Positions 48,480 to 60,280 of a DNA stretch of 64,000 nucleotides are shown here, piece after piece. This DNA is from Tricholoma matsutake (Eukaryota > Basidiomycota > Agaricomycetes > Agaricales > Tricholomataceae), in the NCBI GenBank assembly GCA_026075535.2, contig AP026538.1, positions 11,656,001 to 11,720,000 of the forward strand, written 5' to 3'. The translations under genes were made by a program, and so were the position numbers. The notes under the pieces were generated by a model. The model worked only from the letters and a program-made list of their open reading frames with translations, searched no databases and had not been told where the DNA came from. The stretch's first letter is position 1. Each line of letters starts with the position of its first letter.

Positions 48480-49149
48480 AGCCAAGTCTATTATGTGGTC
48501 ATTTGAGGCATGGTTCCGGGCATCTATTCTCAGGTAGTGGATGTCTTAGATAATGTCTGTGATGTCAAGGGAGCCCATGTCCAAAGATTCCTGATGTTAG
48601 CGACTGCCATTGCAGCCTGGAGGCAGGTGCTCACCAATGGTGATGCAGTCCCCTGGGTGACATCCCACATGCATTGCCGCTGCCTCCTGGCTTCTGTTAC
48701 CCTGTCGACAATGATGAAACCCTCTTGAACACCAATGTATCAACAGAAGTATTGGTCTCACCCACTTCACATGCAACTATGGAACCCCCAGCTGTTTTGT
48801 CGGTGGGTGATGGTGATGAGTGGCGTAGAGCAGCATATGAGTATGGCCCAAAGTGGGTTGTCTGGAAGGGTCGATTGCTGGGCATTCTGGATAGCTGGTA
48901 TGAGACCGCTTCTATTGTTGTATGAATACTCATAGATTATGCTCAAGGCAACAAGCTCATGCAGAGATCCATGGCTTGAAAGACCCCCAGGATGCATATC
49001 AACAGTTCACGACGCATTCTGCTGCTCTAGGAGCATGGGAGACACTAGCTTACAAAGGGCAGGTGGAACTGGCATTTGGTGTGGAGCTTGATTATCCCTC
49101 ACATAAAGAGTTAGAGTCTTGCATCAGATGTGATGGAAATATTATGTAG
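48480..49149 (+). pseudogene. Viroplasmin / RNase H1 N-terminal-like domain gene (two domains)
   Basis: The first unit reads Y-Y-V-V-I-*-G-M-V-P-G-I-Y and then V-K-G-A-H-V-Q-R-F with A-T-A-I-A-A-W. The second reads W-V-V-W-K-G-R-L-L-G-I-L-D-S-W, an intron, then I-H-G-L-K-D-P-Q-D-A-Y-Q-Q-F and A-L-G-A-W. Both fit the short RNA-DNA hybrid-binding fold at the N-terminus of RNase H1 and in caulimovirus viroplasmin, where V-x-x-G-x-x-x-G-I-[FY] and G-x-x-x-x-x-[YF]-x-x-F recur. No RNase H catalytic domain follows. The TGA at 48504-48506 replaces the Arg usual in the K/R-G turn. It ends just before the transposase region. Confidence 0.58.
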
Positions 49150-49843
49150 TGGATTACTTCATTACTATACAATATCTAGTTTTTATGTTTTACCTTGTTG
49201 TAGTTGTGCTACAATGAAATTGATGGACAAATATGGATGACAAATGCAAACATTCAGACTTGACTAGGGTTAATGCTCATTTGTTGGGACATGTGAGAAT
49301 ATTTTAGAGATGCAGATGTGTATATATAGGGCCTTGATAATGAACCAGAAAAAAAGTTGGGCATTATACAAGGAGGAATGCACTTAACGAAGTGGTCAGA
49401 CCAAACATGCAGTGATCAAGCATTTATTTGTACTTAAGTTTTACATTGATGCACAACATCTCATGCCTTTCCCCCACCATTACAAAACACCACAGGAAAA
49501 AAAAGCAGCAAATTGATTGAAGAGCAAGAGGCACTATGAAAAGTAAGTCAAGGTCCAAAAGCCATCTGCATTGCGTTGATTTGCATAGGAATAAGGAGGC
49601 AATACTGCATTCACAGTGACAGAAGAGGCTAGCACTCAAACCACAGAGTACTGTGTAAGTGTACTCTTTCCACATAAATTGTTTCTATTCATACTACTGG
49701 ATGCCATGTTTTAGCCTCAAAACAGTTATGGATGACCACCAAAAAATCAAAGCATCTAATAAACCTATCTGGTATGTTTTGTTGGTTCTATTCTGGGCAT
49801 ACTTTGTTCATCTGAAGTTGTTAGTCATTGTCTAAATGAATGG

Positions 49844-50209
49844 ATGGATCATTCAATTCAACTGGTGGAGGACTTGGATCAGGTTATCGGTGACAGTCAA
49901 TCCACTTATCTTGAATGCATCTATGAGAAATTTGCATCACGACTCATGGCTGGGCAGCCACAACCCCAGGAAGTCCTCGAACAAGCCATTTCCAGACTTA
50001 GCATAATCCAGCAGGACCTCGAACAGAGTAGTGCTGCTGTTCTTCAGGAGGCTGGGGTTGGAGTTGAACTCAGCACTATTGATGTGGAAGTGAAATGGGT
50101 GCGTTGTATCTGGCAACACCTTGAGGCAATGCTGTGTGATGCAATGCTTGACCCCAATGATCTAATTATGGCACACAAGACAAATCAACTCAGTTACCAA
50201 TGTATATAA
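49844..50209 (+). CDS. Small ORF, 121 residues, unknown
   Basis: An uninterrupted frame with predicted helical, Glu/Gln-rich sequence (V-L-E-Q-A-I-S-R-L-S-I-I-Q-Q-D-L-E-Q). It lies between the viroplasmin gene and the transposase and has no recognised domain. It might be an upstream exon of the transposase or a separate passenger. Confidence 0.4.
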   Translation: MDHSIQLVEDLDQVIGDSQSTYLECIYEKFASRLMAGQPQPQEVLEQAISRLSIIQQDLEQSSAAVLQEAGVGVELSTIDVEVKWVRCIWQHLEAMLCDAMLDPNDLIMAHKTNQLSYQCI

Positions 50210-50261
50210 ACCCCTACGAGCCATTATAAGCCTGACAAGCATGGTAAAATGAAAGTCACAG

Positions 50262-53200
50262 TTGCTAATGCATCATGCCAGTGCTCAACCCTCCCAGCCA
50301 TCCAAATGCAAGTTTGTTACCTTGAGCAACACCTCCAAGTGCATGTGCAAGGTCTTCACTGCATCAACATCTAGTAGTCTTCTTGTGGAGAAGCAAAACA
50401 AGCTGGAACAAGAGCTAATCAACAGTGGCCAGTCAATTATCATGGATGATTGGGACAGCACTCCTGCTGAAATTGCCAACCCTGCCAACATCTCTGTACA
50501 CACAAAGGCTAAGAGATACCAAAATTCAGTATGTCAATGTCATCATTGCATCAGAATCAGCCACATCTGATCCAAATCTCGAGGATGCACCATTACTCAC
50601 CTGGAAGCAGTATTGGGACAAATACCTAGATGCTTTCCTCACGCTTGATGGCCGAGGACGACACAACCAATGCTGTACAAGCTCTGGATGTCAGCAGTCC
50701 AATCCGACTTTCCACTGCTGGGATTGTTTTGGGCTTGCTCTGTATTGCAAGGCCTGCATCATTGATCACCATCGCAATGAACCATTGCATTTTCTTGAGG
50801 TACTCCAACACTACTACAGTGATACACTCATAAACTTAACTATGTAATAACTAATAACATAGGAGTGGAAGAATGGATTCTTTCAAAAGACTACATTCCA
50901 ATGTTTGGGGCTGCATGTTCAACTAGGTTATGAGCATGGAATCTCATGTCCCTTCCAAACTCTGGGTCACAAGGATTTTGTTGTTCTTCATGTCAACGGC
51001 ATCCATGCGCTCAATGTCAACTTCTGTGGTTGTGATGGCACTTTGATGGCTTATGGACAGCTTTTAGAGGTCGGTTGGTGGCCATCAACACCTTTAGAAC
51101 TGAAATTGGCAGCATCTATGGCTGTTCTTCAATTATTTCACACCTTGAATCTCCAAGGCCAGATTGCCCCAACTGATTTCTACCAAGGCCTAGAACAACT
51201 GACTTGCAGTGATGGATTATCACATGTGCCAGTAAGCATGACCAATTTATTTGCAGTTTGCATGACTGATCTGTTGATGGTTTTCAAGGATCACCTCACT
51301 CAATGGATGCTGATGGTTCACCAATGGCGCCATATCAAAATGACAAAATGTGCTGGCCGCAGTCATGATCCAAGTGGGATAGATGGAACATGTCAAGGTG
51401 GCCTCTCGATTCCTTGCCATGTGTGCCCACATCCTGATATCAATCTCCCAGAAGGTTGGGAAAATGCCTCACCTGAAGATCGGTGCATCTTGAATCTGTG
51501 TGATCAGTTGATAATCTTTGTGATTGGCAATTTTAGATGGCTATATGCACTATTCTTAGCAGAGGATGCAAATTTCAAACAAAAGGCACAATTGCATCCG
51601 GATAATCAGAAGGATCCTCCTCTAGGACCTGGATGGGGAACATTCATTGAGAATGAGCCTTATCTTAGATATGTTTCACAATTTGCTGATCGAGACGAGG
51701 TGTGTTTATCACAATGGTGTCATTTTGGTACTAATAATAACTTCCTAAGATTTCACATTGTGCAGGCTTTCAGGCATTGTCAGGAGCCAATAATAAACAA
51801 TCAAAAGGCTTATGGGCCACTGGTATAGGCTCAGTAAGCTGTGCTTGTCAGGAGATGTACCAGCCAAATGGCATGGGAGACCTTCAGAAAGGGGAACAGT
51901 ATGCAATTCTGTCACCAGATATATTCTCTTCTCTAGACATAGCCTGCCAGTGGGCGACTAATTTCTTTTCTCGGATGAACGCTCCCACCATGCCTGAGTG
52001 GCTCTGTTTAGCTCCATCAACTGTAGTGAAATTCATTGTTCTGAAATTCCATCTCCCTGGCCATACTGGAAAATGTCAGGCTCCATTCTTGTTCAACTTT
52101 GCTCCAGGGGTAGGGTGAATGGATGGTGAAGGAGTCGAACAAAACTGGTCCATGCTTAATGGTATAGCCAGATCTGTTTCTATGATGGGGCATGGTGGAC
52201 GATGGGACACTCTTGATGATTTTTGTAACCATGCCAACTGGCAAAAGACAATTGCACTGCATGAGTAATCTTGGAATCATGTAGATTGATCCAGCTGATG
52301 AAATAAGCTTCTACTCTCCTCCAAAAGATGTTGCGTGCTCTGCCACAAGCCATCATTCATCACTGAGCACTTTCAGCTTTTACAGAAAGTCTGCAAGCAG
52401 AACATGCAGCACACATTGCTGAATGGGAAATACAAGTCTGGAAATGGGAGCTCAACCACATGTTGCCATGTCCTTATGACCTCCCAGAACAAAGTAAGCT
52501 GTTTTGTTACTGGGACATCACATACTTAATTTGCAAATCACATTCCAAAAATAGAGGTCACATTTGCTGAGGTGAAATGCCAGCTGTTGCAGGAAGAGCA
52601 CGAGCAGGTGGAAAAGGGTGAGGCAATGCTGAGCCTAGATGACAGTAGCCCCAGTGCTTTTGTTGTTGAGGGGCTGGAACTCAAAGAAACTCAGTGTGTT
52701 GTATTGTGACCAATGTTGCCAAATTTACATGAACTGATTTGAAACTGTGGGCCACCAGACTTCAATTCAATGACGGCGAACAAAGGATTATGAAATTCAG
52801 TGTCGTTCAGAAGAGATATATGCCAGGACTTGACAAATACATTGCAGAGCTGTCACCACCACCAGAAGAAGTGTCGTCATTGACGCCTGAGGTCATCCCA
52901 CTCTACCTTCCATCATTCCTTCTGCCAAATAGGTTCTCTCTGGTTTGTGTTGCTGGTGTCCATGAAATTGAGGGCTGTCTTCACTTTGCTCAAGCCTCTG
53001 AGGCTTTGAATAAGCTCCGATGCCAGCTCATGAAACGCACTTATGCTAGCCAGTACAAAGTCTGGAATGTCTCCAGCCAATGCCACTATACACAATTCTG
53101 AACCCTTCAAGAACACTCTGAATCAAAAATCAAGTCTGCTTGTCAACAGTATACTATGGCCAGAAATGTGATACTTGCACTACAAGGACCCAGGATATGG

Positions 53201-53911
53201 GAGAAAACCTTGCAGGAACTCCACCCCAATGATACTTGAGGGTTGAGTGAGAAGGCCCTCACCAATGAGGAACAACAGGAAAATTGGCAAACATGTGTCA
53301 TGGCCAGCTTGAGTCCAGAGCTCGCAGTAGGACAAACTGAAAACTTTGAGGCTCTACCAGAAACATTGTTCAACCCGAAATTGGCAGTGGGTGAGGGCCA
53401 CAGGACCCTGTCATGGATTTGGTACACCACAACCAGCAAGGAGGTAAACAACAATAGTTTTACTGATGCATGTGAGTTTTTGAGAACCCTCAGTAAAATC
53501 TGATTGCTCTAACAGTCTGACACAGATCTTTGCATATAATGGCTGAAATGTTGTGCTAGAGCAGCCAGGTGGAAGGAAGAAATACAGCTTCTTGAAGAAG
53601 AAATGCGGTGAGCCATCCAGTTCTGCACCTGGAAGGGAAATTGGTGGGACAAACAAGCTCATCGCTGGACTTCAATATCGTCTCATCTTGCCGAAGGTCT
53701 TGCCGCATATGCAACTGAAAATGCTGCTACAGAATGTCATCAACTCTTGTCTTGGTCAAATTCCTGGGTGGCCATATGACAGCAAGTGGCATTAGTTTTG
53801 GAGAGGCATCTAAAGGACCAAGAGGATGCAGTGGATGTTGCTGTGCTCGAGGTTGAGATTGAGGGAGAAGATTATGGCAATGATTCAACATTCAACTTTG
53901 AGGAGGAGTAG
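50262..53911 (+). pseudogene. KDZ transposase with CxC2 cluster and readable D-D-E core, broken by TGA codons
   Basis: Order: basic N-terminus; CxC2 cluster near 50650-50800 (C-W-D-C, C-K-A-C, H-H-R-N); intron about 50800-50862; H-V-N-G-I-H and C-G-C; core with D in D-A-N-F (51565-51567), intron 51700-51773, G-D-L-Q-K-G-E, D in L-D-I-A-C-Q-W (51936-51938), K-F-H-L-P-G-H and D-G-E-G-V-E (52122-52139); then A-L-P-Q-A-I-I-H, Y-M-P-G-L, S-W-I-W and a C-terminal R-W-K-E-E-I-Q-L-L-E-E-E-M, ending at TAG 53909-53911. TGA codons at 52116, 52364, 53099, 53237, 53609 and 53777 fall mainly where Arg is usual. The catalytic acids are all kept. The enzyme would cut and move the element. Confidence 0.82.
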
Positions 53912-54119
53912 TTCTTCTTTATGACTCATAAATGGAGAGTTTGCAACAGTGGTGGCCACAAGTACAAGATATTGAGTGCATTGACAAGATGCGAACCCAT
54001 AGAGATGACCACGTGAGACTATCAACAAGACCATGTGATTAAACAGTTGAAGAAACCTTCATTGTAATTTGGGATGACCTAATGAAAGGCGTGAGTGATC
54101 GACTTCTGATTTAAGGTGG

Positions 54120-54905
54120 TGTGCTATAATGCAGATGTAGGGGGGCAAATCAGAATCATGATAGCAAGGTGGCAAGGAATGGGAATTCATTTGAGTTATA
54201 ATGCTTATTATGATCGAAAGGGTTACATTATAATACACTATAATACAGACTTGAAAGGGCAGGTGTACAACTCAAAAATCAGTGCTTTATAATGCAGAGA
54301 ATGTGGGTGAGAGTGAAACACTTTGACATTGTAATGGGAGGCATGAGAGCAAGTTCCAGCATTATAACCTATCAAGATCATTGATGAAAGGGACACGATA
54401 TAACACTTGAGGCGGGTGTGCGAGGGGAGTGGGATGCATTATAATGGAGCAAGTGGGCAATAGGGATTGAACAGTGTTATAACTCTGAAGGGATTGTTGT
54501 CGAAAAGGTTGTGTTATATTGTCTAGGGTGAGCAGGCAAGGAATCGTGATATGTTATAATGTCTGGGGCGATGGATCATTGTCAAAAGGGTGCATCATAA
54601 TGTCTAGGGCAAGTGAGGAGGGATCATTGCCGAAAATGATGGGTTATAATGTCTAGGGTGAATGGAGGGATCATTGTCAAAAGGACATGTTATAATGTCT
54701 AGCAGGCAAGGGAAATTACAATGCTGACCAGGGAAAATCACAGTATGTGATAACAGGGGCCAAGGACAATAGAACCACACATGATATAACACTAAGAGCG
54801 CGATGACAAACTGGCTGGCACTGGGGTTATAACATAGAAGGAGAGTGGACAGGTACGGCTGAAGCATGTTATTATGAAAGCGACGAGAGAGGGAGAGGGA
54901 CAATT
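54120..54905. repeat. Right subterminal array of TTATAA palindromes
   Basis: About 20 copies of TTATAA or ATATAA cores, several as GTTATAATGTCTAGG, spaced about 30-60 bp. It mirrors the left array in motif but not in the flanking bases, so the arrays have diverged. Confidence 0.85.
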
Positions 54906-55002
54906 ATAACTTGCATGGGCCTACAAGCTCCTTGGAATCATAGTAGGTACATTGTTACGTGCTCTCCTGGATTATGTGGGGTACATTACAAAAGCACTAC
55001 AT
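54887..55002 (-). repeat. KDZ terminal inverted repeat, right
   Basis: Its complement starts ATGTAGTGCTTTTGTAATG and continues ACCCCACATAATCCAGGAGA, aligning with the left TIR. Most differences are transitions. Confidence 0.82.
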
Positions 55003-55950
55003 TGACTGTTGTTGGTGATCATTCATTTTTTTGCTCAAACCCCCCTGTTAATCAAATGATGACAAGTTGCTAAGTATCATAAGATTTTTTGACTGATCTA
55101 TGGGAGAACCCTATTGACAGACTCCTGAGGCGATGGGCACAGGAAAGGAGAATGAGCTGTGTTGTTGATCTCCTAATAGATAAACAAAACTTCAATTGAA
55201 GTGTGCATAGTACTAGTTGAAGTTTACCCCCCCCAGATATGATGAGCCCGCCCTCCCTACAGTATGTGTTATAAACACCTAACACCCTTTGGCATTATGT
55301 GTGTTGGAGTACAAGACAGTGATGATGGGGCCCTCTTTGTTGATGGTGACAGGGGGCATGACAGTGGTTGGGGTGGCATTAAGGCACTGCTGGAGTGGAG
55401 GTTATGCAGATATTGACTGTATTGCTGTGTTACTTTGGATGTTTCATGTGATGAGGTTGGCATGCTGAGGGCGTATAAAAGAATGAAACACACTTCCAGT
55501 CCATTTTTTTTTTGATGCATCGAGTGCCTGTGGTCGGGATTGAGCTTGGGGGAGGCAGAAAAGGCTAGATCATAGGTGATATTTCCAGGTCATCAACACC
55601 TTGCGTCCAACCAATTGCAAGGAGGTTGGGCGATCGGCCCAAATTACAGATTAGTGACCTTGCCATGCAGCAGAAGTTTATGCTTGTCAATCTATCAACA
55701 CTGACCAGTTTGGAGGCGCCGTTAGCAGTGGACACTCAGCGCTCAGCATAGTATACCAAAACAAAATTTCACAAGACTAGACTCTATATCTGAATCAACA
55801 ATGTGTCACTTCCTTCATGATGAACTCTGGTGATATGATCACATGCTACACTGTGAGACTGGTAGGGTATGGATTTCAGCCATTCAAGTAAGAAAATGGG
55901 AAATATCTAATGTAAATGGATGGATATATAATGGATGAACTTGGGATGAA
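55003..55950. other. Intergenic right of the KDZ element
   Basis: No recognisable coding frame. Homopolymer C and T runs at about 55225 and 55507. Confidence 0.4.
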
Positions 55951-55954
55951 TTTT

Positions 55955-56160
55955 CATACTGTAGATTTCAAACCTCAAATGGATGAAACATATTTTATTA
56001 CAACTTTTTCATAAGTGAATAGGATGAAATTTCTTCTTGTAAATGAATGAATTATAGGGGTGGTTTTAATACTGTAGATTTCAAACCTCAAATGGATGGA
56101 AGTCAGACATATTTCATTACAACTTTTTCATAAGTGAGTAGGATGAAATTTCTTTTACAG
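55955..56160. repeat. Tandem duplication, ~114-bp unit x 2
   Basis: TACTGTAGATTTCAAACCTC and ACAACTTTTTCATAAGTGA, then TAGGATGAAATTTCTTYTT, occur twice. It lies just before the Tc1 relic and may include that element's terminal sequence. Confidence 0.75.
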
Positions 56161-56217
56161 GACTTTTCAAAATTGATGAGAATCACGAGTTTGTTTTTTT
56201 TGGGGGATTTTGCATAA

Positions 56218-58442
56218 TTGCCAAATATGGAATATAATTTTCGAGGCTCTTCGCTGCCTTGTTACCCACTATGGTTGGACGTTGCATCAGCCATGTGTGC
56301 CTTGCAGCTCTGTGAAGCTGGATGGGATTGTTCTGAGGTCTGCTGGGCATTCAATGTCTCCCAGGCTAGCCTCTATCGCTGGATGCACATCTTTGAGGAG
56401 TTTGGCTCTACAACACATCCACCTTCACTGCTTCATGGTTGACCTCACATCATCACTTTTGCTGTTCTTACCACTGTCAAACAACTGTATGAGCAGCATA
56501 CTGACACTTATCTCGACAAATTACAGTGGTTCCTGGCCATCCATCATGACATCATCATCTCCATATCTGCCCTTCAGGTCAATCTCGACAAAGCTGGCCT
56601 CACACGGAAGATCCTTCACAAAATAGCAAAGGAAAGGGATGAAGAATGCAGAGCTGCATATTGTCACTGCATTCAGAATGGCTTTTCTGGCACTGGAGGC
56701 GAGTTTGTAGCCATCAACAAGTCTAGCAAGAATGAACATGATGTCGCACAAAGATATGGGCACTCCCCAGTTGGAAATTCAGCAGATCTTGTTGATCCAT
56801 CCATATGTGGAGAGTGGTACTTGTTGGTGGCAGCAATGAGTGTAACTGCATACCTAGCGACATGTTGATAGGTTGTCTCCTTGGCTCAAAGGCTGATTCA
56901 TCATTTCAACCACATTCTAATCACATCAGATAACTCGCACGAGGTCCCAGAAGCAGCGCAACCACTCCCAACCAAGTCTACTGAGCACGATATTGTATTG
57001 AACGTGGTCAAGCATTGTCGAGCATTATCAATCGATATCGAGAGACTATGAGCAACATCAGGCACCACATTTGTTATCTATATGGTGGAATACCATGCGC
57101 CAGGAAGTATTCCAACTCATGCTCAAACCTGCTGATGATAGGTCAGCCTTGTTCGAAGTCCCTATCACGTACAGAACCCGCTGGATGGATTATTGCGAGA
57201 CTTAGCATGGTTTACACACAAAGGACAGTCCCTTTTTAGTTCTATACCCTTTATTACTCTTTCATCATATGATATATATCTTTCTTGTTCAGATTCCAGT
57301 CTCCTTTTTGGTCTTGTCCCTTAACTCATATCTTTTGCCTCATGTTCTACACATGTTTCTCATTCCATTTTAGGAAGTTTCTTTAAAACATATAAAACTC
57401 TGTAGTATGTACTTGGAAAAAAAAGGAAATCATCTTCACCTATTGTCTTGTATTAAGTTCTAAGAATCAGATCTATCCACTAAAACAATCTAAACTTCTA
57501 TGAGTTTTCTTGATCCACAAGAAACATCTGCGACCATCATCGTCCTCAATCTTCCTATGATCCTCTGATTGTTAGCACTAGCAACCCTTCCAACACTTCC
57601 TAGCCATCGACTATAGTCTTTGTATACTATTGACCTATCGAAAGGTCCTCGGAATTCACACATCGACCATCGACGATCAACATCGTTCACTCCTCAATAT
57701 CGATCAATACTCAATCAGACTGTGCCAAACACCTTTGTCTCCTATAGTACTACCTTCACAACTAGTACCAACTAGTTATCTTCCCATAGGTTGGACCACG
57801 AACATTCAGAATGCATCGCACCCTTCCTCTGACTCATTGCAAATATCATTGATTGCCTCATCGGCTGTTTTGGTGGTTTTCCCGGGTTGAGTATCATCAA
57901 CGTGTTGTTCCTGGATCCCTCAACTCTTTTGCATTCTTTGATTTTATTGTGGACGACATGGTATGTACAATCCAATATGCTTCATTACCCAATCTGCTCA
58001 TCAGCCTTGATCCCCCAAGCTCCCACAGATGAATCCATATCTTGACAATCACAGTGTTCTCATCATGGACAACTGCTGAATCCATCATACAGATATGATT
58101 CAAGATGTGTTGAGTGATTCAGGTAATAGAAATTAGATGTATTGACAGTTGAATTGGCTAAGTTACATAACCAACAGGTGTCATGTTGTTATATTTGCCA
58201 CCTTATTCACTGGATCTGAACCCAATCGAAGAGTATTTTAGCATTTGTAAGTGCCACATACACTCACAACCTATCACCAAAGCTTACAGAATATACTAGG
58301 GAAAGCATACCTTAGATGCAACAGGGCGATAATCAGAGATGCCAAAGATCCAATTCTCGTCTTACTTGAAGCTTGCAGTGTAATTATGGCAGAGATGGCT
58401 GAGGGATGGTTTCAACATGCTGGATACATGGTTGACAATTGA
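56218..58442 (+). pseudogene. Tc1/mariner-type (IS630-like) transposase, split by a solo LTR
   Basis: The 5' part (56218-56862) has a helix-turn-helix block A-L-Q-L-C-E-A-G-W-D-C-S-E-V and N-V-S-Q-A-S-L-Y-R-W, then a TGA (56440-56442) where G-R-P-R is usual, then L-D-K-L-Q-W-F-L, I-S-I-S-A-L, A-G-L-T-R-K and S-K-N-E-H. After the LTR (56863-57902) it resumes with V-V-P-G-S-L-N-S-F, an intron, V-L-I-M-D-N-C-*-I-H-H (TGA 58077-58079), another intron, and L-Y-L-P-P-Y-S-L-D-L-N-P-I-E-E. The D of M-D-N and the E of P-I-E-E are catalytic. Typical for basidiomycete Tc1 families in exon layout. Confidence 0.8.
56863..57902 (+). mobile_element. Solo LTR, copy 2, inserted in the Tc1 transposase
   Basis: TGTTGATAGGTTGTCTCC...GAGTATCATCA. 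Transposase coding sequence flanks it on both sides, so insertion came after the Tc1 copy arrived. Candidate target-site words are ACATGT (left) and ACGTGT (right), differing at a CpG; the exact ends are not certain. Confidence 0.78.
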
Positions 58443-58754
58443 ACACTTCTTCATTCATACTATAAAACAGTGTTGCAGAGAGTGACTTGGAAATCATAGA
58501 ATGTACAATAGCAATGTCAAGCAGTCTGAGTTGGCAAGAAGAACAAGAAAAAGTACTCCATTACAAGAGAGCATACCACAGTGAAGTCTATGGCCATAGT
58601 CCGCTATGAACATCTTTCAAGAAGCGGCAGCTGATGTTGAGCATTCGATCTCATGCCAGTGTCAAAAAGCCTGCACCCTCGCACCACTTGGCCTCAGGTA
58701 GTTTTCTGATTGCATCACCAGGGCGATAACTGAGTTTTGAAAGACATTCACGAT
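58443..58754. other. Short intergenic, Tc1 3' flank or gene tail
   Basis: Minus-strand readable stretches (V-H-S-G-L-W-P) may be the last exon of the gene at 58755-60280. No stand-alone gene. Confidence 0.3.
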
Positions 58755-60280
58755 TTACTTGCTCGATCTCATAAAATTCAAAGAATTCATCAAGTGACAC
58801 TCAATGATGCTTGCTTGGGAAAGAGGGAGCCAAGAGTGCGGTGGTGGCAGAGATAGAGGTTGTACGTTGGATGGGGAGGAGAGGCCCAGTAGCAGTAGAA
58901 GCAGGAGGCTGGCCATTAGTGAGAAACTGGGACTGCTGTAGCATGTGGAGCATAAATAGATCAGTGATACTTGGTGTCGCCGTAGCTGCTGGGGCCACAG
59001 GAGCAGCAGCAACTTGTAAAACATTTGGCAGCAGAGCAGTTGGAGGGGTGGTCTTGATTCTCTGATTCATGTTGAAGGCGGCGGCAGCTGGAGGCTTTTC
59101 AAGAGTTGCTGATCCATGAGCCTTTGATGTATGTTAGCCTACAACATTGATAGAGACCAGACTCACCAAATGTGCTGCCCAGATGTTGAGTCTACCCATT
59201 GTCAACTCCCAAGCATGTCCTGTCTTGATGTCAGTATAAACCCACTTGGTGGGATATAGCAAGTTGTTGTTCTCAGGGTAGTGCTCTTCAAGCTGCATTC
59301 TCTTTGGCATAAGAGCTTGATCAAATGTCATCTGTGAAAGCATCAGAGGCATGCCAGAAAATGGATAATGAGATACCTTTTGCTGCTGGATGTGTTCCTC
59401 CGTTGAGAGCAAAGTATTGAGTTCCTCATAGTTGAAATCCTGATCGATGACAGCAGCAGGGATTTCATCTGTGGACCCAAACTAGAGTGTGACACTTTAG
59501 AGAGTAATACTAGTAATGAAGGACAGAAAATTGGATAGCTCATGACTTTCTCCTCCATTGGTTTGGTGGGAGCGGGCATCATCAAAATGATGACGTGGGC
59601 ATCCACCTTCTTTATCACTGTCTGCTCAACCATAATTGAGAAGCCAACGGTACCACCAAGAGGTAACGGAGGTGCCTTGAGTGGCTTTTGTGGCCTCCAT
59701 GTAACCTTTGAAGCAACAATGTACTCAGCAGAAGGGCATGGCAGGGATTTGGCAATGGCATCCAAAAACTCTCCATAAGTGATGTCAGAGGTGAATTGAA
59801 AGGGTCCACACTGCATATACTCTTCCTTGGGTTTCTTGCCACCCCGATTCTTGACTGTTGGTGGTGTGAGTGGTCACAAAATGTGGATATATGCTGTAAT
59901 GTCAATGGCCGGAGTTGTGTCAGATTCGCTATTGGTGTCAGGTGCAGGCTTCTTTCATTTGGGGGTGAGAGTGTCGTTTTCATCACAAGTGTCACTATCG
60001 GAGTTGTCAAGGGTCTGTTTACTGGAGGTCCCAACCACATTGCTGGATCCTGCTGCCTTTGCCACCAGTTTCTTCCATTTTGCATTCTCTCAGTATTGTT
60101 TCTGCTTTGCTTTCTTTGCAAGTTCAGTAGGATTTGTGACGATCCACTTTTGAGCTGTAAACCACCTCCATGCATAAGCCAGGACAACCGATGGTGACGA
60201 GCAATAAAGAACATACCTGAGGGGACCTCAGCAAGGACATCTGCAATCATGGTCCCATCATCCTCAGACAGCGTCATTAC
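58755..60280 (-). pseudogene. TE-associated conserved basidiomycete gene, broken by TGA codons
   Basis: Starting at 60277 (M-T-L-S-E-D-D-G-T-M-I-A-D-V), the minus strand has an intron, then A-Q-K-W-I-V-T-N-P-T-E-L-A-K-K, then G-P-F-Q-F-T-S-D-I-T-Y-G-E-F, S-K-V-T-W-R-P-Q-K-P-L and P-L-P-L-G-G near 59640-59800, T-K-W-V-Y-T-D and R-L-N-I-W-A near 59170-59280, a Pro/Ala-rich part and S-L-D-E-F-F-E-F-Y at about 58760-58800. Three TGA codons (plus 60090-60092, 59955-59957, 59874-59876) each stand where Arg fits. I recall the family as many-copy basidiomycete proteins of unknown function near transposons. The longer 220-residue frame is a shifted reading. Confidence 0.58.

Larger units (their letters stand above)
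43656..55002 (+). mobile_element. KDZ-superfamily DNA transposon, 11.3 kb, with TIRs and subterminal arrays
   Basis: A left end (43656-43770) and an inverted right end (54887-55002) match over about 115 bp at roughly 85% by eye. Inside each lies an array of CATTATAATG-like palindromes. Between them are passenger gene B' (minus, 45106-48214), a viroplasmin-domain gene (+, 48480-49149), a small ORF (49844-50209) and the KDZ transposase (+, 50262-53911). I could not resolve a target duplication. The order passenger (minus) then transposase (+) repeats that of the relic at 25-36 kb. Confidence 0.82.

Noticed and set aside
52116..53779. TGA as a recoded amino acid (selenocysteine or alternative code)
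   Set aside because: The intact Crinkler gene ends with TGA and has no internal ones, TGA sits at Arg positions in many unrelated families, and no recoding element was seen. Mutational decay explains it.
43656..55002. 8-bp target duplication for the KDZ element (CATTGGTG / TGTTGGTG)
   Set aside because: Two mismatches and it does not abut the paired TIR ends, so not claimed.
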